From the NCBI GenBank assembly GCA_946803715.1, contig CAMPET010000032.1, positions 393,654-405,451 of the forward strand: a DNA stretch of 11,798 nucleotides, written 5' to 3'. Under the pieces are notes generated by a model. It saw nothing but the letters and a program-made list of their open reading frames with translations. It did not search any database and had not been told where the DNA came from. The stretch is from Beroe ovata. Its lineage: Eukaryota > Ctenophora > Nuda > Beroida > Beroidae. Position numbers and translations under genes: made by a program. Numbering within the stretch: the stretch's first letter is position 1; each line of letters starts with the position of its first letter. Shown here piece after piece: positions 1 through 6,800 of the stretch.

Positions 1-21
1 CTATATGGAAGCCAAACTAAC

Positions 22-112
22 CTCATCAATTTCATCTGCATCATCTGACGTTTGTATTTTGGATATCACAGCACAGACTGCAACATCCATGATATTGTGC
101 CCGTCAAGTCTC
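22..112 (-). CDS. Possible internal coding exon of an unidentified gene running off the left edge
   Basis: Read on the minus strand, this stretch is open and gives a protein-like peptide containing LDGHNIMDVAVCAV followed by an acidic tail (SDDADEIDE). It ends exactly at a donor-like GAG|GTTAGT at 22/21. The upstream boundary is poor: only TAAG or GAG acceptor-like sites near 112-110, without a good pyrimidine tract. I do not recognise the protein. It would belong to a gene downstream of TBCB on the same strand that continues beyond the window. The 113-381 stretch between it and TBCB holds only AT-rich sequence that should include the TBCB 3' UTR; I saw no canonical AATAAA on the minus strand there. 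A chance open frame remains quite possible. Confidence 0.25.
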
Positions 113-381
113 TTAATATTGGATTGTGAGCATTGAGCGACAGTTGTCAATTTTCATAGGAGATATCATGAACGAAATTTAAGAGAAAGCAATTTCATTG
201 AAAGAGGAAACAGGCAGTTAGGACAACTTTTTGTTATACAAATGTTAACAAATAGTATGTACAATGTGTGCATTCCCTGTAATGTACTCAGCCGAAAAAA
301 TACAACAATCTTCCAATTAAAGCATATTTGAGTGATGCCTCATGTCCTTTGCGACCTCAATCTGACTACTAACAAACAACA

Positions 382-1098
382 TTATATCTCATCATCACTG
401 AAGTCCAATTCTGGAGGAAAGTCTCCAACCTTCACATGCCTTGGCTGAGCAAATGCACCATATTTGTTTGGGCAGGTGAAGTATCTTTTGCCTTCAACCA
501 CACCATCATGCTTACCAACAGGTTCATCGAACTTTACACCCACCCAGTAACCATCTTTAAATTCAGTCTCACCCACAAACATGATTTCTCCTCGTCTGAT
601 AGGTTGTTTTGGAGTGTTAACTTCACATCTATCACCAATATGCATCTGAGATGCTTTTTCCTTGTTCTCTTCACTTTGAGCAGCCAATTTTGCCTGAACC
701 TCTGGATTAAACCGTCCCAACTTGTTCCTCTTCTTAAATGCTTGCACTGTATCTTCTCGATTATTGTACTCCTCAGTAGACATCTCATATTTTTCAACAT
801 TACTTGTATCTTCGAAATTAGAGGCATTTGAGTCTGTTACATGAAGTCTTACATTATTAACTAACACACTTTTAAGGGTGGCCTCATCATTATCCAGCGT
901 CCCAATAGATTTGTTCTGGTCATTAAAAAGTTCGATTTTCATTGATTCCATTGATGCCCCAGTGATCATCTCTAATTTGCCCTTCAGCTCCCTGACTGTT
1001 ATATGGGATGGAAAGCTTCTCTCTGAGGCAACAGAAGAAACATTGCTGCTGATTGCTAGCTTGACATAGTCTGGATGTGTAACAATGGCCTCAGACAT
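382..1098 (-). CDS. TBCB: Tubulin-folding cofactor B, complete single-exon coding region
   Basis: 238 codons, ATG to TAA, uninterrupted. Residues about 8-90 form the ubiquitin-like domain of cofactor B. About 91-150 is a charged linker (EKYEMSTEEYNNRED, then a Lys/Glu-rich helix). About 155-222 is a CAP-Gly domain with the GKHDG signature at 195-199 and the GKRYF and KYGAF motifs typical of the family. The C-terminus ends in DDEI, matching the acidic Asp-Glu-Ile/Met tail of cofactor B. Length is close to the usual 240-250 residues. The family binds alpha-tubulin after chaperonin folding and, with cofactor E, acts in tubulin heterodimer assembly and disassembly in the cytoplasm. The start is the ATG 21 bases after a likely splice acceptor, implying a 5' UTR intron. 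The 5' half is repeated at 1598-1963. Confidence 0.95.
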   Translation of the reverse strand: MSEAIVTHPDYVKLAISSNVSSVASERSFPSHITVRELKGKLEMITGASMESMKIELFNDQNKSIGTLDNDEATLKSVLVNNVRLHVTDSNASNFEDTSNVEKYEMSTEEYNNREDTVQAFKKRNKLGRFNPEVQAKLAAQSEENKEKASQMHIGDRCEVNTPKQPIRRGEIMFVGETEFKDGYWVGVKFDEPVGKHDGVVEGKRYFTCPNKYGAFAQPRHVKVGDFPPELDFSDDEI

Positions 1099-1566
1099 TA
1101 TGATGCAAGAGCAATCGACCTGTTAATATAATTAGCAAGTGACAATCAGGTAACAACTCCATTTCATAAACAAATCTATATTGTAAAAGAGAAGAAACAA
1201 TGAATAGTTTTAAGTCTGCAGTGCTGAAATCTGAAAATGTACATTATAACTTCTAATTGACCATTGATTGTTAGCATGGGTGATTGACAGTGACTTCTCC
1301 TTTTGATTAATTCAAGTGAATTGATGAATAATCAGACAATGAGTCCATCCATTCACCATTGATATTTCATAGTTATACTGTTTAACATCTGGAAATAAGG
1401 CAAAACTTAAATAAGAGACGAATATTTTTCACAACTTGTACACATTAGAGCGTGTTCAGTAATGTACAAAATATTATTCCTAAAGACATAGGAGGAAATA
1501 AAATATGATTTGCATTAATTTGCGAAAAATTATATTTGTCTGATCATGTTAGTCAGATTGCATTTG
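733..1566. repeat. Copy A of an approximately 0.83 kb direct duplication (TBCB 5' half plus upstream intron)
   Basis: The sequence from the codon for TBCB Lys122 through the start codon and about 470 bases upstream recurs at 1598-2413 in the same orientation. Shared landmarks include the leader, the AT-rich intron, and the block ending tctgatcatg ttagtcagattgcatttg. The coding part differs at roughly 13 positions in 366. The upstream part is more diverged, with small indels. After 1566 the similarity ends, 30 bases before the N at 1597. Confidence 0.9.
1099..1140 (-). other. TBCB 5' UTR and splice acceptor of a 5' UTR intron
   Basis: On the minus strand the ATG is preceded by 21 bases of leader and then an acceptor TTAACAG| (AG at 1121-1120). 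A branch-point-like TGCTAAT lies about 10-15 bases further upstream. The same arrangement is conserved in the second copy just right of 1963. So TBCB probably has a non-coding first exon further right, and the duplicated AT-rich sequence between is intronic. This is inference from motifs only. Confidence 0.5.
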
Positions 1567-1596
1567 TAGGATTTCACCCTACCCTTGCTGGCGGGA

Positions 1597-1597
1597 N
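1597..1597. other. Single-N contig join
   Basis: An isolated N sits exactly where copy B of the TBCB duplication begins, in mid-codon-run, after about 30 bases (1567-1596) that match neither copy. This looks like two contigs joined with a minimal gap rather than a natural breakpoint. Confidence 0.8.
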
Positions 1598-1963
1598 CTT
1601 AAATGCTTGCACTGTATCTTCTCGATTATTATACTCCTCAGTAGACATCTCATATTTTTCAACACTACTTGTATCTTCAAAATTAGAGGCATTTGAGTCC
1701 GTTACATGAAGTCTCACATTATTAACCAACACATTTTTAAGGGTGGCCTCATCATTATCCAGAGTCCCAATAGATTTGTTCTGGTCATTAAAAAGTTCGA
1801 TTTTCATTGATTCCATCGATGCCCCAGTGATCATCTCCAATTTGCCCTTCAGCTCCCTGACTGTTATATGGGATGGAAAGCTTCTCTCTGAGGCAACAGA
1901 AGAGACATTACTGCTGATTGCTAGCTTGACATAGTCAGGATGTGTAACAATGGCCTCAGACAT
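1598..1963 (-). CDS. TBCB: Second, 3'-truncated copy of TBCB (codons 1-122)
   Basis: Codons 1-122 of cofactor B are intact from the ATG at 1963 to the N at 1597. After the N the frame reads unrelated sequence, so the rest of the ubiquitin-like linker and the whole CAP-Gly domain are missing. Compared with the complete copy at 382-1098 I count about 13 base differences, with only two amino-acid changes (Ser77 to Asn, Asn100 to Ser). That pattern indicates purifying selection on both versions. The truncation coincides with the contig join, so I read this as the other haplotype of the same locus placed in tandem by the assembler. The alternative is a recent real partial duplication. The promoter-like region to the right may drive the complete gene in the true chromosome. 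Confidence 0.85.
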
Positions 1964-2413
1964 TATGATGCAAGAGCAATCAACCTGTTAATATAATTAG
2001 CAAGTAACCATCAGGTAGCAACTCCATTTCATAAACAAATCTATATTGTAAAAGAGAATGAACAATGAATAGTTTTATGTCTGCAGTGCTGAAATCTGAA
2101 AATTTACATCATAAATTCTAATTAACCATTGATTGTTAGCATGGGTGATTTACATTGATTTCTCCTTTTGATTAATTCAAATCAATTGATGAATAATCAA
2201 ACAATCCGTCAATCCATTCACCATTGATATTTCTTAGTTATACTGTTTCACATCTGTAAATAAGACAAAACTTAAATAAGGGACCAATATTTTTCACGAT
2301 TTGTACACAATAGAGCGTTTTCAGTAATGTACAAAATATTATTCCTAAAGACATAAGCATATAAGCATGCCAAAAAATATATTTGTCTGATCATGTTAGT
2401 CAGATTGCATTTG
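1598..2413. repeat. Copy B of the TBCB direct duplication
   Basis: Direct repeat partner of 733-1566; similarity begins at the base after the N and ends at the shared cagattgcatttg (2401-2413). To the right of 2413 the sequence is unique within this window. Confidence 0.9.
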
Positions 2414-2474
2414 ACAACTGAATGTTTCGGATGCAGTAGCAAGTGCATAATGATATGCATATTTGTAAATTTTC

Positions 2475-2975
2475 GCCTACAGCTACCGTAGTGCTAGAGA
2501 TAATAAATATCCCGCACCAAATAAAACGAGGAAAAGTTTCATTTCATTGAGCGAATAGCTTGTCGGATTTGTTCCCGCGCTGCGTGACCCAAATACTCCG
2601 CGCGCGCTGCGCGTCTCCGACTTTTCAGTTCACTGAGTAGAACAGGGGTGCGCAACGTGTGCACAGTCGGATTGTATCTGACCACTGTTTCATGCGCGCG
2701 GCGCGCGCGCAAGAAATAGTGGACAGATAACATCCGGCAACGAAAAACAGGTCAGATAACATCTGACAACGAATAGCTACAGCGCGAGCGTAGTACTATA
2801 CGCCGCGGCCGGAAGCAGATTTCACCGTTTCAGAGCTAAAAATAATTGCAGTTGTTTGGCGATGCTGCAATTCGCAAAGCTTAAAAATAAACTTGCGCCG
2901 AGAATAAGGTGCTTGAGAATAAGTTTGCGCCGCGCGCGTAAAACGAAGTTCTCGACAAGGTCTATCATCGATCGA
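2475..2975. promoter_or_regulatory. CpG-rich island-like segment, probable TBCB promoter and first-exon region
   Basis: Within AT-rich surroundings this stretch is dense in CpG. It has long alternating purine-pyrimidine runs, for example catgcgcgcggcgcgcgcgc at 2691-2710, cgcgcgctgcgcg near 2598-2612 and gccgcgcgcgt near 2929. It lies upstream of the minus-strand TBCB start and its 5' UTR intron, and about 300 bases beyond the end of the next gene, so a promoter is the simplest reading. It also holds a near-tandem pair cagataacatc(c/t)g(g/a)caacga (about 2724-2770). A GC-rich mobile element remnant is the main alternative. Confidence 0.35.
2539..2733 (-). CDS. Small arginine-rich open reading frame, doubtful
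   Basis: 64 codons, ATG to TGA, within the CpG-rich segment. The product is strongly basic, with LKSRRRAARAEYLG and AAREQIRQAIRSM able to form an amphipathic helix. I recognise no family. Its base composition differs sharply from TBCB and the PH gene exons, because the CG runs translate as Arg/Ala. That is just what a chance frame in a CpG island would give. No splice or polyadenylation signals support it. Confidence 0.15.
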   Translation of the reverse strand: MLSVHYFLRARRAHETVVRYNPTVHTLRTPVLLSELKSRRRAARAEYLGHAAREQIRQAIRSMK

Positions 2976-3281
2976 CAGAAAATTGGTGATTATTTCATGA
3001 AACGGAATTTCACATTTTCACAATAACAATTACCTATTCCTTTCGAATGTTTGATGTCTGCAATATACATATTCAATTATTTTAAGAATCTTATATTTAA
3101 ACATTACTGGTTAAATGTGACAGGATATGTTCATTATGTGACAGATTTCCCAAGCATGTAATGCAGATAGGTGATAAAAATATGATACAAATATCTAGTA
3201 TTAGTATTACAATACTGAAAGGGAAGTCCTTCGCAGGTACCTTCTACTCAATAACCATTAGAACCACTAATATCATTTCCC
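2976..3281. other. 3' flank of the PH/pseudophosphatase gene, no gene seen
   Basis: AT-rich sequence between the stop codon at 3282-3284 and the CpG-rich segment. It should hold the 3' UTR and cleavage site of the minus-strand gene. I looked for minus-strand AATAAA or ATTAAA (TTTATT or TTTAAT on the plus strand) and saw no convincing copy, so a non-canonical signal is implied. Confidence 0.4.
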
Positions 3282-3837
3282 TCATTTAACCTCTAAAGTA
3301 ACTGAGAAACTATCTGTAAATTGTTTAAATGTATTAAGATGAGCCCCATCAATCATATCTCTCGAAAAACGTACAACTGAAGTGTTGATATAGAAAGTAT
3401 GGAAAAATATTGTGAACATTTCCTGTGTCCCAAGGATGTCTGATACTGAATAAAACTGTATTTTGATGTCACCAGAGATTTGTAGTGATAAGGGAAATGA
3501 GACAGGGACTTCACTTCTGTAGGACTCCTCACTCTGTAGTATTGATTGTTTAATGTAAGGTTGGCAAACATGCACAGTTCATATCTAATCAAGAATTGAT
3601 ATAACACTAACCTTGAGCTAATAGATATAGAACTGATATAACACTAACCTCGAACTCATAGATTTCTTCTTCATTCTGATAAATCACAAAATAGGGCTCT
3701 GGGATTGGATGATTGATTAGTTCCATTGAAATGATTTCTCACCTGATTTGTATCACAACAAAATTGGGTTATATGATCAGTACTCACTGCAACTTCCATC
3801 CTCATTGAAGGCAGGGGCATTGGACAATGACAGTTTG
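3282..3837 (-). other. Exons 11 (end)-13: C2 domain of the tensin type and the natural C-terminus
   Basis: The C2 domain starts near the end of exon 11 (IQLLISKLSLSNAPAF, then DGSC), continues through the 50-base exon 12 (KPYFVIYQ, like the tensin RPYIQIYQ) and finishes in exon 13. There GDIKIQFYS matches the GDI/V strand of PTEN and tensin C2. MFTIFFHTFYIN and a VVRF...DMIDGAH stretch follow, then FSVTLEVK and TGA. In PTEN and tensin this C2 packs on the phosphatase domain and contacts acidic lipid. No residues follow, so no PDZ ligand, SH2 or PTB is encoded unless there is an alternative 3' exon left of 3282. Confidence 0.85.
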
Positions 3838-6800
3838 GAGATGAGCAGCTGTATATCCTCAGGAGTGTCCCCTCCTATCACACTTGTCTCAATGTATTTG
3901 AGGTAGCGGAAGTGACAGGGGAGAGAGATTGTTGCCCCCTGGCGTTTTGTCCTGAACTGTTTAGCTGCCTGCTCTGATGTCCAGCATCTAATGGTTGTGA
4001 TGTACAAGCTTTAGTGTCATTACATTTTAAACTCCCATCATGTAATTGGTGTGATAAAGCATGTTTAAGTGTGATGGTCAACTGTCTTTAGGTAATGAAG
4101 AGTGCTGAGATGTGCAGTCTGGTAGTATGATATAATGATGCATGGCGTGAACCGTGAGGAACTGTGGATGAATTTCATCAATTATAGAAGCACCTATTGA
4201 TTAATTAGGCAGGAGTGATTATTCGAAACTAGTGTTGATAGTTTGATAAACGTGGGAACTTCTCACAAGGTCACTGAATAATAAGAATCTTACATTCTAG
4301 AATGAACAAGGTATGCTGCAATGAACAGTCCTGACGGCATATGTCCCGACTGGCAGTGTACCAGGATAACGTTACTGTCATCCTCTTTGAGCCATGTCTC
4401 CTGTGACAGGTAATATGACAGTCATATGAGTACTTGATGTTAATCTGAACACATGATAATATGATGTGGTGATCTTTACTCACAGTAGATACACAGAACT
4501 CCCACAGAGCCGTGAGGGGAAAAATACCATCTGCTGGAGTGGGGTAGGAGGTTACCGCTCCTTGGAACATATCCACATCATACGACTTCTGAGAGACGTT
4601 TGCTATCCTGTAGTTACCCTGAGAGATACAAGTGTCATTGACGCTGTGTTAATGATACAGTGATACAGGGTACTGTAAATTTGTGGCTCACACATTATGC
4701 AATGTGATCAACGATCATGTTTGTGTATGTGATGTCCGTACCCTGTGCTTGTCGTCGAGGAATCGTTTCAGCTCGTACACATCGCTCTTTGTTTGGGGGA
4801 AGCTACACACTAAGATGTTATCACTGATGTAACTGATGTCCACTCTGTACCCCTCGTGACTCCATGACGGGTTCTCACCCAACTCTCCTAGGATGAAAAT
4901 AATAGGAAATACCTGGGATACCTATCATGCTTACTCCTGTTGTAGGGGAAATTGCATATTTTGATTACCGCTGATTGCTTTGCAGCAAAACGGACTGGAG
5001 TAGTAACAAACCTGACGGTTTCTTATTCCTGGCTATTTCTGAGGCGATATCAGCATTGAGTTTCATTGCCAGTTTTATCTTGGTCAGCCAGGTCTTCATC
5101 TCTTCGCCCGTTAGACACGACATTTTGTACATGGCCTTGTTCTTCTGTGTTGAGGTTGTTTTCAGAATGAAGGAAAACTGGAGATCTGTCCGATCTGCGT
5201 TGATAGACATAGTGGTGCCCCACAAGGGTAGGATTTCCTTCGGTCGTGTGTCCTGGAAATGAACAGATGTTGGGCAGAACACGATGGGTATTGAACACTT
5301 GACCATGGTACATTCCATGATACATTCAAATGAGTTCACATACTGAGTATTCTCAACCATGTGAGTATCAAGAGCTGGGAAATGTAGCATATATACTCAC
5401 ATACTCCCTGTTGTACATGTAGAGTGCTCGTGACGTCAGAACCGCCTGGTAGTCTCCCCACTTGTGTCGCTTCCTCTCCCTCAATATCCGTCCCCGGTGG
5501 ACAACCTCGTCCTCCTCCCCAAGACTACCGTCCATCCCCTCGTCCAGTACGTCCCCCTCCCCCTCCACACTCGACTCGGAGTCACTCTCTCCCTTGTCCC
5601 ACTTGTACCGTCTCTCTGCACGCCGTTGTGGACGTATGTACTGAGGCCGGGGACGGGATTGTTGCTGTCCGCCTGCCGCGGGTGTCACCTTGTCCTTCTT
5701 AGCGGGTTGTGCGTCCTTCTTCTTGGTGCTTTTTGGTGGGTTCGCATCAGTTTTAGGTGTCATCTCCCATGCTTGCTGTGGCTTGTGTTGTCGCTGTTTT
5801 TGCGTTGATCGTGATGTCACGCTCTTCCCTTCCTCTCTACTTCCTGTGTTGTCAACATTGGGGATAGCAGGACTACAATATGGTGGAATGAAACATTGCT
5901 ACATCCCGACACAATACGATGAAATGAAACATTGTAACACATCACGATACAATATGATGAAATGAAACATTGCTACATCACGACACAATGTCACATCACG
6001 ACACATAGAACTCCACAGCACAATATATTGAACTCATCTCACTTTTTCCTATCTTTTTGCGCCCTGCGAGTTGCAATATGAATACCGTCACACGTGATTT
6101 TACATCATGGTATGTTACCCAGGATGATCATGACCCACTTCTTAGTCTCACTCACCTGGCCCATTTCCAGACACCACACCCTCTCCATTGGGTTTCTTCT
6201 CCTTAGTCTTCTTGGGTGTGGATTTCCTCTTCCTATTGGCGACTGTAGGCGGCTGGTGGCGGTGGTGCGCCTGGATGAGTGGCGACACTTCCCGCCAGTG
6301 TGCCTCTATTTGGTTCTGATCTGGTGTAACGGCACATGTGATATCACGCCAACAGTTGCGACCACGTGTTTCCAGAGGAGGTGGTGTACAGAGGATGCAC
6401 GTGCAATGTTCGTTACAATTCTCGCACGTTCTACGTGCAGTGTAGCACCTGTGATGTCATGATGTTCGGTAAGTTGTAAGGCTTAGGGCATCAAAGAATT
6501 GCCTCTGAGGATGAGATGTGGCTATAATTGCTCTTGGGGTAGCCTTCACATTTCCACAGCTAATTTTCTACAATTTAGCGAGGTAGAGATTTTGTGGCGC
6601 CATGCGATGTAATCATGGCGCGAAATCCGTACGACAATCTACAAATACTTTTTGCCATTGTTATCATCTGAAATTTTCAGACACAAGAAAACGCGCAGTT
6701 TTGGAATTCAGGCGTGTCTCAATAGCGCCTCAAGAAGGCTATTGTTTATGTTTTGACACCTATCAATGATGTCAACAAGGGCAGTACTTGTTTAACGAGA

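Noticed and set aside
436-831. Plus-strand open frame of 131 codons over TBCB
   Set aside because: It is the antisense shadow of the TBCB coding region, which has unmistakable UBL and CAP-Gly domains on the other strand.
1567-1596. Thirty bases before the N considered as a transposon end
   Set aside because: No terminal inverted repeat or target duplication is visible. A contig-end remnant is simpler.
5424-5965. Several overlapping plus-strand open frames rich in Pro, Ser and Leu
   Set aside because: They are antisense to the Lys-rich and acidic exon 6 of the PH gene. Their composition is simply the complement of Lys/Glu codons.
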